A DNA stretch of 57,149 bases, taken from positions 1-57,149 of the forward strand of contig CALEZD010000075.1 in NCBI GenBank assembly GCA_937928385.1, in the 5' to 3' direction. Of the stretch, positions 49,419-57,149 are shown one piece after another. The stretch comes from an uncultured Bacteroidota bacterium (GTDB lineage Bacteria; Bacteroidota; Bacteroidia; Chitinophagales; Chitinophagaceae). A model generated the notes under the pieces. The model was not told where the DNA came from, ran no database searches, and saw nothing but the letters and a program-made list of their open reading frames with translations. Both the position numbers and the translations under genes were made by a program. Position 1 is the first letter of the stretch. The number at the start of each line of letters is the position of its first letter.

Positions 49419-50291
49419 ATGGTGTTGTTCAAAAAGATAATCCTGTTTCTTATTGTTTTTGCATTGCAAAACCGGGCCGATGCCAGGGTAAATGTACAGT
49501 CTTACGACAGCAGCATTGTAGTGAATAAAGCCGCGATAGAGGCAATTGCTGTCAATGCCACCGACAGTATAGTGCAATCACATCCCGCTCTGCAGCCTGG
49601 AGTGTACGTTGCACGTGAACATCTGCGTTTTTTTTACGATAATACCTTTGATTTTTACATGGTATTGGCTTTGGTGTTAGGGTTTGGCCTGATGAGATTT
49701 GCTAACCCAAGGTATTTTCAATACCTGCTCAGAGCTTTCCGCAGCCCTTCTTTCGGCAGCCAGCAGCTTAAAGACCAGATGGGTACCGCATCGGTGCCCA
49801 ACCTGCTTATGAATATCTTCTTTGCTGCATCGGGCGGAGTGTACCTCTATTACATATTTAAATTGAATATGCCCCAACGTTATGCTATCTACCATCCGTC
49901 ATTATTGGTAATTATACTGATTTTGAGCCTGGTAGGACTTTATGGTGCTAAATATGCGGTCATGCGTTTCAGCGGGTGGGCATTTAACGTGCGTGTCATT
50001 ATCAGCCATTACATGTATAATGTGTTTCTTATCAACAAAGTAATTGCTATCACCTTACTGCCGTTTACTGTATTACTGGCTTTTGGCCAATCTGAAATAG
50101 CCCAACCCGCTATGATTGTGTCACTTTTCCTGGTTGCATTGTTGTTAGCCAACAGGTATGTCAGGTCGTGGCAGGTGCTGGCGCCATTCTTCCAGTACAG
50201 CAAATTCCATTTTTTTGCGTACCTTTGCGCTTCCGAATTATTGCCAATGGCACTATTGACGAAGTTATTGATACGCGAAATGTATTATTAA
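49419..50291 (+). CDS. DUF4271 membrane protein
   Basis: 290 aa. Signal-like N-terminus, then a polar stretch to about residue 70 and seven hydrophobic helices (FYMVLALVLGFGLMRFANPRYF; LLMNIFFAASGGVYLYYIFKL; the ISHYMYNVFLINKVIAITLLPF pair). Recognised as the Bacteroidota DUF4271 family, commonly next to a uroporphyrinogen-III synthase gene as here (57-nt gap). Function unknown. Confidence 0.88.
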   Translation: MVLFKKIILFLIVFALQNRADARVNVQSYDSSIVVNKAAIEAIAVNATDSIVQSHPALQPGVYVAREHLRFFYDNTFDFYMVLALVLGFGLMRFANPRYFQYLLRAFRSPSFGSQQLKDQMGTASVPNLLMNIFFAASGGVYLYYIFKLNMPQRYAIYHPSLLVIILILSLVGLYGAKYAVMRFSGWAFNVRVIISHYMYNVFLINKVIAITLLPFTVLLAFGQSEIAQPAMIVSLFLVALLLANRYVRSWQVLAPFFQYSKFHFFAYLCASELLPMALLTKLLIREMYY

Positions 50292-50348
50292 CAATTAGTT
50301 ATACAGGTAAAATTATACAATACGTTCAAATCAACCCGTTCGACCCAT

Positions 50349-51137
50349 ATGGCTAAAGCAGAACGCGCAACAAAAAATAACGGTAAGAAAGAGAGCATAA
50401 GCAGGGTGTTGGTAACACAGCCCAGGCCTGTTACTGACAAATCGCCCTATTTCGACCTGGCAAAGAAGTACGGGTTGGAGCTTGATTTCCATCCTTTCAT
50501 CAAGGTAGAGGGCATAGATGGCAAAGAATTCAGGAAGCAGAAGATTGATATTGCTGAATATACTGCCATTATATTTGCCAGCCGCAAGGCTATCGACCAC
50601 TTTTTCCGTATATGCGAAGAGTTGAAAATAAAGGTATCGCAGGATATGAAATACTTCTGCAGTACAGAGGCCGTGGCTTTGTACCTTCAGAAATTTATAC
50701 TCTACAGGAAGCGCAAGGTGTTCTTTTCAGCAGACGGAAGTGCGGATGGCTTGCTGGAAGTGATAGCCAAACATAAAAATAACGAAAAGTTCATCGTCCC
50801 TACTTCTGACAACGGCAAGAACGAAATAGCCCTGTACCTGGCTGCCGAGGGTGCGAATTATATAGAAGCTACACTGTTCAAAACTTTGTCTAACGATATA
50901 ATGCCTGTAATGAAGAATAGCTATGATGTTATCCTTTTTTACAGCCCGAACAGTGTGCAAATATTGTTTGATAATATACCCGGCTATCAGCAAAACGGCA
51001 CTATGATTGGCGCTTTTGGCCCAACAACATCCAAGGCTATTGAAGATGCAGGACTTACCCTGAACATCAAAGCACCTGCGCCTAATGCACCCTCTATGAT
51101 TGCAGCTTTAGAGATGTTCCTGGAAGACAGAAAATAA
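50349..51137 (+). CDS. hemD: Uroporphyrinogen-III synthase family protein
   Basis: 262 aa. RVLVTQPRPVTDKSPYFDLAKKYGLELDFHPFIKVEG is the first strand-helix of the HemD fold; YTAIIFASRKAIDHFFRICE the second; DVILFYSPNSVQILFDNIPGY and IGAFGPTTSKAIEDAGL the C-terminal half. HemD cyclises hydroxymethylbilane to uroporphyrinogen III, but in Bacteroidota this copy next to DUF4271 is not always inside a haem operon. A basic N-terminal tail (AKAERATKNNGKKES) precedes the fold. Ends 25 nt before a terminator. Confidence 0.88.
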   Translation: MAKAERATKNNGKKESISRVLVTQPRPVTDKSPYFDLAKKYGLELDFHPFIKVEGIDGKEFRKQKIDIAEYTAIIFASRKAIDHFFRICEELKIKVSQDMKYFCSTEAVALYLQKFILYRKRKVFFSADGSADGLLEVIAKHKNNEKFIVPTSDNGKNEIALYLAAEGANYIEATLFKTLSNDIMPVMKNSYDVILFYSPNSVQILFDNIPGYQQNGTMIGAFGPTTSKAIEDAGLTLNIKAPAPNAPSMIAALEMFLEDRK

Positions 51138-51162
51138 AATAATCAGCATAATGCTTTCCCGG

Positions 51163-51195
51163 CCTTGATTTGTTGTACAAATCAAGGCTTTTTTA
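51163..51195 (+). terminator. Rho-independent terminator of hemD
   Basis: CCTTGATTTGT (51163-51173), loop TGT, ACAAATCAAGG (51177-51187), followed by CTTTTTT. Perfect 11-bp stem. Confidence 0.88.
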
Positions 51196-51224
51196 CGCCT
51201 TCGGGTTTAGGTATCTTGCAGCCT

Positions 51225-53249
51225 ATGGCTAACAAACTGATAGGCGAACAAAGCCCCTACCTGCTGCAACATGCGCACAATCCTGTGGATTGGTACCCAT
51301 GGAGCGATGAGGCTTTTGAAAGGGCTAAAAATGAAAATAAACCCGTATTGGTGAGTATTGGCTATGCCGCATGCCACTGGTGCCATGTTATGGAGCGGGA
51401 AAGCTTTGAAGATGAGGCTACAGCCCGATATATGAATGAGCATTTCATCTGCATTAAGGTGGACAGGGAAGAGCATCCTGATGTGGATCACCTGTACATG
51501 GATGCCGTGCAAGCTATCAGTCAGCAGGGCGGCTGGCCGCTAAATGTATTTGTAACACCGGAAAGAGTGCCTTTTTACGGTGGCACCTATTTCCCGCCAA
51601 AGCCTTTGTACGGACGGCCCTCCTGGCTACAGGTGCTGCAAAGGATGCACGAAGTATGGACTACGCAAAAAGACGAAGTGCTTAGCCAGACAGGCCAGAT
51701 GTTCAACTACCTGAAACAATTGTCGGTAGTGGCAATGGATAAGGGCAGGCAATGGGATGCTGAAGATTGCCGTACAGTAGCTGATAATATGCTCTCAACG
51801 GCAGATAAGGAATATGGCGGCTTTGGCAATGCGCCCAAATTTCCGTCTGCTGCGGCTATTAATTACCTGCTGGAACATTATCACTTTACAGGTTATCAAC
51901 CCGCACTGCAGCAGGCATTGAAGAGCCTGGATGCCATGGCTGAAGGGGGTATTTACGACCAACTGGGCGGCGGTTTTGCGCGTTACAGTACGGACAGGTA
52001 TTGGCTGGCGCCCCATTTTGAGAAAATGCTGTATGACAATGCATTGCTGATTGTTTCGTATGCCTTGGCTTATGCGCTTACAGGCAAGGGTTTATACCGG
52101 AAAGTTGTGGAAGAAACCATTGCATTTGTAAACAGGGAATTACGCTCGCCTGAAGGTGGATTTTATTGTGCTTTGGATGCTGATACAGAGGGAGAGGAAG
52201 GCAAGTTTTATACATGGACATGGGAGGATTGGCTGGCCGTAACAGGTGGCGATGAATTAGCTGAAAAATACTTTGGGATAAGCAAAGAAGGTAATTGGGA
52301 AGGAACTAATATCCTACATGTAAACACAAGCCCCGATGAGCTTTCGGGCATGTATGGACTTGATGGGAATGAGATAGAAGAAAGGATCGAAGAGGTAAAA
52401 CAAAAGTTACTACACGCCAGGGGAAAGCGTATCCGTCCTGCTACGGATGATAAATGCCTGCTGGCCTGGAATGCCCTGATGAACATGGCACTTTCTAAGG
52501 CGGGGGAATTGCTGGACAATAGCGCTTATGTTGAGCAAGCCGGGCAACATATGCATTGGATGATTGATAGTTATAGTGCGGAAAGCGGACTGAAACACAC
52601 CTGGAAAAACGGAGTGGCGAAAATAGAAGCCAAGCTGGATGATTATGCATGCCTCGTATCCGCAATGCTGCAACTGGCGGCTATTTCAGGAGACAATAGC
52701 CTGATTGTGCAAGCTTCTTCTTTAGCGGAAGTAACCGAAAAAGGATTTCTGCACGAGGACAAAACTTTTTTCTACTACAGTTCCGACAAACAGACAGATA
52801 TTCCGGTGAGAAAAACGGACCTGTATGATGGTTCCACACCCTCTGCCAACAGTATTATGGCAGTTAACCTGTTATGGCTGGGTATGCTGATGGAGCGTAG
52901 TGCATGGGCTGAACAGGGGAGGTTTATGCTCAATAATATGCTTGGGTCAGCTTGCAGGTATGCTACCTCATTCTCAAATTGGGCTATAGCGGGGCAGCGA
53001 ATGCAGGCCGGCTATTATACGGTCGTTGCTACAGGTGCAGGAGCTAAAAACATGGTAATTGAGCTAAAAAAGCTGGTTTTGCCTCATTGCATGATTTTTT
53101 TGAGCAACTCCGATGAAAATAATATTCCCCTATTTGCGGGCAAATATGGAGGGGAAGACACCCGGGTTTATATCTGTGATGCTGATTCATGCAGGCTTAC
53201 AACGCATGATATAGGGCTAATTAAAGAAATGCTGAGAAATAACGCATAA
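51225..53249 (+). CDS. YyaL/DUF255 thioredoxin-domain protein
   Basis: 674 aa from ATG 51225 (MANKLIGEQSPYLLQHAHNPVDWYPW, the family start). The N-terminal thioredoxin-like domain has ACHWCHVMERESFED near residue 48-62 (CxxC as CHWC) and QGGWPLNVFVTP. The rest is an alpha/alpha toroid of glycosidase type (YDQLGGGFARYSTDRYWLAPHFEKMLYDNALL). Related to human SPATA20; family function not well established. The in-frame ATG at 51165 lies in the terminator and is rejected. Single gene. Confidence 0.94.
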   Translation: MANKLIGEQSPYLLQHAHNPVDWYPWSDEAFERAKNENKPVLVSIGYAACHWCHVMERESFEDEATARYMNEHFICIKVDREEHPDVDHLYMDAVQAISQQGGWPLNVFVTPERVPFYGGTYFPPKPLYGRPSWLQVLQRMHEVWTTQKDEVLSQTGQMFNYLKQLSVVAMDKGRQWDAEDCRTVADNMLSTADKEYGGFGNAPKFPSAAAINYLLEHYHFTGYQPALQQALKSLDAMAEGGIYDQLGGGFARYSTDRYWLAPHFEKMLYDNALLIVSYALAYALTGKGLYRKVVEETIAFVNRELRSPEGGFYCALDADTEGEEGKFYTWTWEDWLAVTGGDELAEKYFGISKEGNWEGTNILHVNTSPDELSGMYGLDGNEIEERIEEVKQKLLHARGKRIRPATDDKCLLAWNALMNMALSKAGELLDNSAYVEQAGQHMHWMIDSYSAESGLKHTWKNGVAKIEAKLDDYACLVSAMLQLAAISGDNSLIVQASSLAEVTEKGFLHEDKTFFYYSSDKQTDIPVRKTDLYDGSTPSANSIMAVNLLWLGMLMERSAWAEQGRFMLNNMLGSACRYATSFSNWAIAGQRMQAGYYTVVATGAGAKNMVIELKKLVLPHCMIFLSNSDENNIPLFAGKYGGEDTRVYICDADSCRLTTHDIGLIKEMLRNNA

Positions 53250-53432
53250 GCTATTGCATGTTAATTGTTTTTTCGCCATATTTACCAATCACGATTATTA
53301 ACAATTTTTTTTTTGAAACTTGCATTTTTGGAAAAAACTTTAAATATTGTGCATCGGTTGTGGCTCATATTAGCTTCTTAACCAAAAAATTACTTTATTT
53401 GCCTAAACGCAAAAAAAATTAACAAACGTAGT
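53250..53432. other. Intergenic region upstream of gldK
   Basis: 183 nt, AT-rich, with a T9-T10 run near 53307-53316. The best -7 candidate is TTTATTTGC at 53394-53402 (one mismatch to TAnnTTTGC), 30 nt upstream of the ATG. No terminator hairpin seen for the YyaL-like gene. Confidence 0.4.
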
Positions 53433-54689
53433 ATGAAACAACTTTCCCTGAAGATCTCAGCTGTAGCGTTACTTGCATTTGCTGCAAGCTGCGGAACCCC
53501 GGGCAACGGTGGCCAGCTGGTTGGAGAGCCAAACGTGTTGAACTATAAAGCGCCCGTTCCGTTAGGCATGGTTTATGTTCCGACCGGAGTTTTTAAAATG
53601 GGAGCAAGCGACGAAGATGTTCGCGGGAAACAAGACGCGATGATCCGCACCACCCAGGTTACGGGTTTCTACATGGACGCTACAGAGATAGCAAACATGG
53701 AGTATCGTCAGTTTACCAACTGGGTTAGGGACTCTATGGCGCATGTTCAGCTTGGTGACTTCATTGACCTGGATGATGGAAGGCAACAGGTTGACATGAG
53801 GAAACGAATCAACTGGAATGATGTTGACCTGCAGGATCAACTGGCAAACTTTTACATTACTGCCGATGCTTCAGGCTGGGGTAAGAAAGAGTTTGATAAT
53901 TCAAAACTCATATTCCATTATGAAACCTACGACTACGGAGCTGATGTAAGGAATCCAGGACAGTCGCGTGCTGATTTTGTAAAGAAATATGATATAGCTG
54001 TTTACCCCGACACGACTGTATGGGTACGTCAACTGCAATATTCTTATAACGAGCCTATAGCTCGCCAGTACAACTGGTTCCCTGCGTTTGATACTTATCC
54101 TGTTGTGGGTGTAAACTGGCACCAGGCAGTAGCGTTCTGCCACTGGAGGACAAACTTGTGGAGGTCTGAGCGTGAAAAGAATAAAATGTATTTCGAAGGT
54201 GAATTCAAACTGCCAACCGAAGAACAGTGGGAATATGCAGCTCGTGGCGGACGCACAGAAGCTCCTTACCCATGGGGTGGCCCTTATATAGTTAACAAAA
54301 AGGGTTGTTACCTGGCTAACTTTAAGCCTCAGCGCGGCGACTACGCATCTGACGGTGGTTTGTACACTGTTCCTGTTGACCGTTACTGGCCAAACGACTA
54401 CGGTCTGTACAATATGGCAGGTAACGTTTCCGAGTGGACTGCTTCAAATTATTTTGGAACGGCTTACGCTACAGTAGCAGATGTTAACCCGACAGTTGGA
54501 TATCAGTTGCAGGAAGATGATCCTCAATGGATGACACGTAAAGTAGTACGCGGTGGTAGCTGGAGGGATGTAGCATTCTACCTGCAAAACGGTACCCGCG
54601 ATTATGAATTTGCTGATACATCTAAGGCGTATATCGGATTCCGTTGTGTCTACCAGCAAATACAACCAGCATTAACTAACAGACGTTAA
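53433..54689 (+). CDS. gldK: Gliding motility / T9SS ring lipoprotein GldK
   Basis: 418 aa. Lipoprotein signal MKQLSLKISAVALLAFAASC (lipobox AASC). The mature protein is a formylglycine-generating-enzyme-like (SUMF1/FGE) domain: MVYVPTGVFKMGASDEDV near 48-65, PVVGVNWHQAVAFCHWRT, LPTEEQWEYAARGG, NMAGNVSEWTASNY and VVRGGSWRDVAFYL. GldK (PorK) forms the periplasmic/outer-membrane ring of T9SS together with GldN. Followed by gldL and gldM in the canonical order, with 99 nt between gldK and gldL. Confidence 0.96.
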   Translation: MKQLSLKISAVALLAFAASCGTPGNGGQLVGEPNVLNYKAPVPLGMVYVPTGVFKMGASDEDVRGKQDAMIRTTQVTGFYMDATEIANMEYRQFTNWVRDSMAHVQLGDFIDLDDGRQQVDMRKRINWNDVDLQDQLANFYITADASGWGKKEFDNSKLIFHYETYDYGADVRNPGQSRADFVKKYDIAVYPDTTVWVRQLQYSYNEPIARQYNWFPAFDTYPVVGVNWHQAVAFCHWRTNLWRSEREKNKMYFEGEFKLPTEEQWEYAARGGRTEAPYPWGGPYIVNKKGCYLANFKPQRGDYASDGGLYTVPVDRYWPNDYGLYNMAGNVSEWTASNYFGTAYATVADVNPTVGYQLQEDDPQWMTRKVVRGGSWRDVAFYLQNGTRDYEFADTSKAYIGFRCVYQQIQPALTNRR

Positions 54690-54788
54690 GTATTTAACTT
54701 TTAGTTAATAATAATATTGATTGAAAGTAGTTTAGAGAGTATAAAGAATAACATATAATTTTCAACCCTTAGAAAAAATAAAATAAAA

Positions 54789-55607
54789 ATGAATTCAGTA
54801 GCGCTGTTTTTCGAAACCAAACAGGGGAAATACTTCAAGAATTTCATAATTGGCCTTGGTGCGGCTATAGTATTGTTAGGTGCCCTGTTTAAAATACAAC
54901 ACTGGCCCGGTGCAGGTATTATGTTGACTGTGGGGATGATTACTGAGGCATTTATATTTGCCATGTTGGGTATTCTGCCTCCTCATAAAGATTATTATTG
55001 GGAAAGGTTTTACCCCAATATTGATGAAAACCCTCATGTTGAGGCTTACCGTAAGGGTACAAAATTCGATTCAGCAGCAGGTAAAATTTCTCCCGGTGCA
55101 TCTTTGGATAAGATGATGGAAGACGCACAGATAACTCCTGCTAACATCAGGAAACTGGGTGATAACTTCCAGAGGTTTGGTGCTGTGGTTGACCAGATTA
55201 AGGATATCACAGAGGTTACATCAGCTACCAATGAGTATTCTCAGAGTGCACGTGAAGCTGCCGGCGCATTAAGCGAAATGAAAAACACGTTTATCGGTGC
55301 AAGCAATACCATGCAGTCATTTAATAATGCTGCTGACGATACTGCGAAGTTCCACGAGCAGGTTCAGGTATTATCAAGAAACCTGGGATCACTGAACCAG
55401 ATATACGAGGTTGAGCTGCAGGATGCTAATAACCATCTGAAAGCAATGAATAAATTCTACAGCAACCTGGTGAATGCGTCAGATGCTATGGCTTCAAGCG
55501 CACAAGATGCCGTAGCTGCTAAAGATCAGATTGGGTTGTTGTCTAAGAACCTGACTACTTTGAACCAGATTTATGGAAATATGCTTGCAGCGATGCAAGG
55601 CAGGTAG
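54789..55607 (+). CDS. gldL: T9SS inner-membrane motor protein GldL
   Basis: 272 aa. Two membrane helices at about 19-36 and 42-62 (IGLGAAIVLLGALFKIQHWPGAG, then IMLTVGMITEAFIFAMLGI), including the Lys/His region typical of GldL, then PPHKDYYWERFYPNIDENP. The rest (about 95-272) is long helices with heptad-like patterns. GldL and GldM form the proton-driven motor of T9SS/gliding; conserved acidic residues in the second helix (Glu of MITEAFIF) are expected to carry protons. 75 nt to gldM. Confidence 0.96.
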   Translation: MNSVALFFETKQGKYFKNFIIGLGAAIVLLGALFKIQHWPGAGIMLTVGMITEAFIFAMLGILPPHKDYYWERFYPNIDENPHVEAYRKGTKFDSAAGKISPGASLDKMMEDAQITPANIRKLGDNFQRFGAVVDQIKDITEVTSATNEYSQSAREAAGALSEMKNTFIGASNTMQSFNNAADDTAKFHEQVQVLSRNLGSLNQIYEVELQDANNHLKAMNKFYSNLVNASDAMASSAQDAVAAKDQIGLLSKNLTTLNQIYGNMLAAMQGR

Positions 55608-55682
55608 TCTGTCATTATTTGATTGGATTGCGTAGAATGATAGTAAAAAAAATTAATATAACCTTAGAAAAATTATAACAGG

Positions 55683-57149
55683 ATGTCTCTACCTAAGGAG
55701 CCGCGGCAGCTAATGATCAACCTGATGTATCTGGTGTTGACCGCTATGCTGGCACTCAACGTATCGTCCGAAATCCTGCACGCTTTTGAAGTGATAAATG
55801 AAAGTATTACTTCGTCAAACACCTCAATAGAGGCTAAAAACGATGAGATATACAAGAATTTTCAATCAAAAGAGGATGACCCGGTACAGCGAGACCGTAT
55901 TAAGAAGTATAATGACAGAGCTAAGATAGCTAAGACTAAGGCTATGGCTATGATAGCCAAGCTGCAGGAGTGGAAAGAAAGGGTAATTGAAGAAGCCGGT
56001 GGTTATGAAGACGACGGTGAAATCAAGAGGAAAGACAACATTGACGCCAGTACATTATTGTTGGTTGAGCGTAAGGGCGGTGATACATTGAAGGGTCAGT
56101 TACAGCAATTGAGGGAAGACCTGCTGAACCTGGTTAACCCCAACAATAAAGCTCAAATTGCCAAGGACCTTCCAATTAAAGTAGCGGAAGTACAGAAAAA
56201 TGATAATAACCCCCAAGGCGACTGGGCTACTGCTTACTTCTACAACATGCCTACAATGGCTGTGGTAACACTGATGTCTAAATTCCAGAACGATATCAGG
56301 AACAGTGAGGCATTAATACTGAATACCCTCGCTGCTGAAGCAGGTGAAGAGGTAATCAAATTCGATGCGTTCGAAGCTATAGCTGTACCAACGACCAGTT
56401 ATGCACTGGAAGGCCAGAAAATAGAAGCTAAAATATTGTTGGCTGCCTATAACAAGAGCCTTGACCCCGTAATACAAATTACAGGTGGTGGTGGTAGCAT
56501 CAAAGAAATTAAAGATGGTGTCGGACTGTATGAAGTTACAGCATCGGGTATTGGCCTGAAGACCGTTAAAGGCCGGGTGTCAATTGACCTGGGCGGACGT
56601 AAAGAAGAACGTGATTTCACCTTCGATTATATGGTAGGCTCTACCGGTGCTTCTATACAGCTCGACAAAATGAACGTGTTCTATATTGGTGTACCCAACC
56701 CGATAACTGTATCGGCTGCAGGTTATTCTTTGCAGGATATATCCGTAGCAATTGACGGGGCACAGGTTAATCCTGATGCTCAGGCAGGTATAGGCCACTA
56801 TATTGTTACAGCTACCAAGCCCGGCAAAGTGATGGCAAATATCAATGCAAAAACTGAAGGCGGTGTTAAGAAGGTAGGTGCAATGGAAGTACGGGTTAAG
56901 TTTATACCAGACCCCGTGGCTAAAGTAGGCGGTAAAACCAGCGGTGGTATACCTTCCAGCACACTGAAGGCACAGATTGGTGTCGTAGCAGATTTGGAAA
57001 ACTTTGATTTTGATACACGTTTCGTAGTGACAGGGTTTGAAATAAGTATGATACCTAAGCGTGGTGAACTGCAAGGGCCGTTCTCATCTGATGGACCATA
57101 TTTAAATAAAAATAAAGATATTATTGATCTGATTAAGAGGTCTAAGCCG
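55683..57149 (+). CDS. gldM: T9SS motor protein GldM (partial, 3' end cut by window)
   Basis: 489 codons from ATG 55683 to the window end, no stop. One N-terminal membrane helix (about 12-28; LMYLVLTAMLALNVSSEILHAF), then the periplasmic domains: the helical D1 (about 35-220, SITSSNTSIEAKNDEIYKNF to GDWATAYFYNMPTMAVVTLMSKFQNDI), and Ig-like D2-D4 (DAFEAIAVPTTSYALEGQKIEAKILLAAYN and later MNVFYIGVPNPITVSAAG). The last domain is incomplete; gldN would be expected downstream. With GldL it couples proton flow to T9SS function. Confidence 0.96.
   Translation, partial: MSLPKEPRQLMINLMYLVLTAMLALNVSSEILHAFEVINESITSSNTSIEAKNDEIYKNFQSKEDDPVQRDRIKKYNDRAKIAKTKAMAMIAKLQEWKERVIEEAGGYEDDGEIKRKDNIDASTLLLVERKGGDTLKGQLQQLREDLLNLVNPNNKAQIAKDLPIKVAEVQKNDNNPQGDWATAYFYNMPTMAVVTLMSKFQNDIRNSEALILNTLAAEAGEEVIKFDAFEAIAVPTTSYALEGQKIEAKILLAAYNKSLDPVIQITGGGGSIKEIKDGVGLYEVTASGIGLKTVKGRVSIDLGGRKEERDFTFDYMVGSTGASIQLDKMNVFYIGVPNPITVSAAGYSLQDISVAIDGAQVNPDAQAGIGHYIVTATKPGKVMANINAKTEGGVKKVGAMEVRVKFIPDPVAKVGGKTSGGIPSSTLKAQIGVVADLENFDFDTRFVVTGFEISMIPKRGELQGPFSSDGPYLNKNKDIIDLIKRSKP

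Noticed and set aside
1..57149. Insertion sequences, prophage, toxin-antitoxin or restriction systems
   Set aside because: No transposase, integrase, phage structural, toxin or methylase/nuclease pair was recognised; RsmD is the only DNA/RNA methylase-like gene and is housekeeping.

Overview
The window looks like chromosomal DNA of a gliding/T9SS-type Bacteroidota, most likely from the Chitinophagaceae/Chitinophagales side of the phylum. This rests on gldK-gldL-gldM, a PorP/SprF protein, six secreted proteins with type IX secretion (T9SS) C-terminal sorting domains, DUF3822 next to rsmD-coaD, DUF4271 next to a uroporphyrinogen-III synthase, a YtxJ bacilliredoxin, and promoters of the Bacteroidota form TTTG / TAnnTTTG. 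I see no insertion sequence, prophage, CRISPR array, tRNA or rRNA.

Layout. 0-6 kb (minus): a large PKD/SBBP adhesin-like T9SS type B protein, its PorP/SprF partner and an OmpR-type response regulator cut by the window edge, then a YkuK-like gene. 6-10.4 kb: a membrane protein of unknown family, a DUF4279-like protein, two lipoproteins and a 0.5-kb non-coding stretch with hairpins. 10.4-15.1 kb: coaD-rsmD-DUF3822, a MATE exporter, ytxJ and fabD. 15.2-18.5 kb: a LytS/LytTR-type two-component pair divergent from a T9SS-secreted serine hydrolase. 18.5-23.2 kb: YeiH-type transporter, small genes, NUDIX, pyrE, UbiA prenyltransferase, maf. 23.4-29.7 kb: a duplicated block with two paralogous ELWxxDG-repeat T9SS proteins, a radical SAM enzyme, and the last 29 codons of a second, otherwise deleted radical SAM copy. 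30-41.5 kb: two more T9SS cargo proteins, a candidate small RNA, cystathionine beta-synthase, a metal-receptor protein, a desaturase and an MBOAT/SGNH O-acylation pair. 41.6-53.2 kb: leuS, hypothetical genes, hemW, DUF4271-hemD and a YyaL-like protein. 53.4-57.1 kb: gldK, gldL and gldM (truncated by the window).

The most unusual signal is in the gaps between genes. Eight short arrays at six loci consist of degenerate octamers HATTRNCN repeated in strict 8-bp register, 4-7 units each, reaching or overlapping start and stop codons. At two loci the last octamer ends one base before the promoter -7 box. The same octamer words recur at different loci, so this is a shared vocabulary and not only local duplication. 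Three consecutive gaps (MATE-ytxJ-fabD-LytTR) carry arrays. I do not recognise this from any named repeat class, and I could not search whether it has been described.

Other regulatory signals: direct repeats with 21-bp period in the LytTR/serine-hydrolase intergenic region and upstream of a LamG T9SS protein, and an orphan promoter plus terminator that would give an RNA of about 80 nt. All functions are from reading the sequence; no database search was possible.
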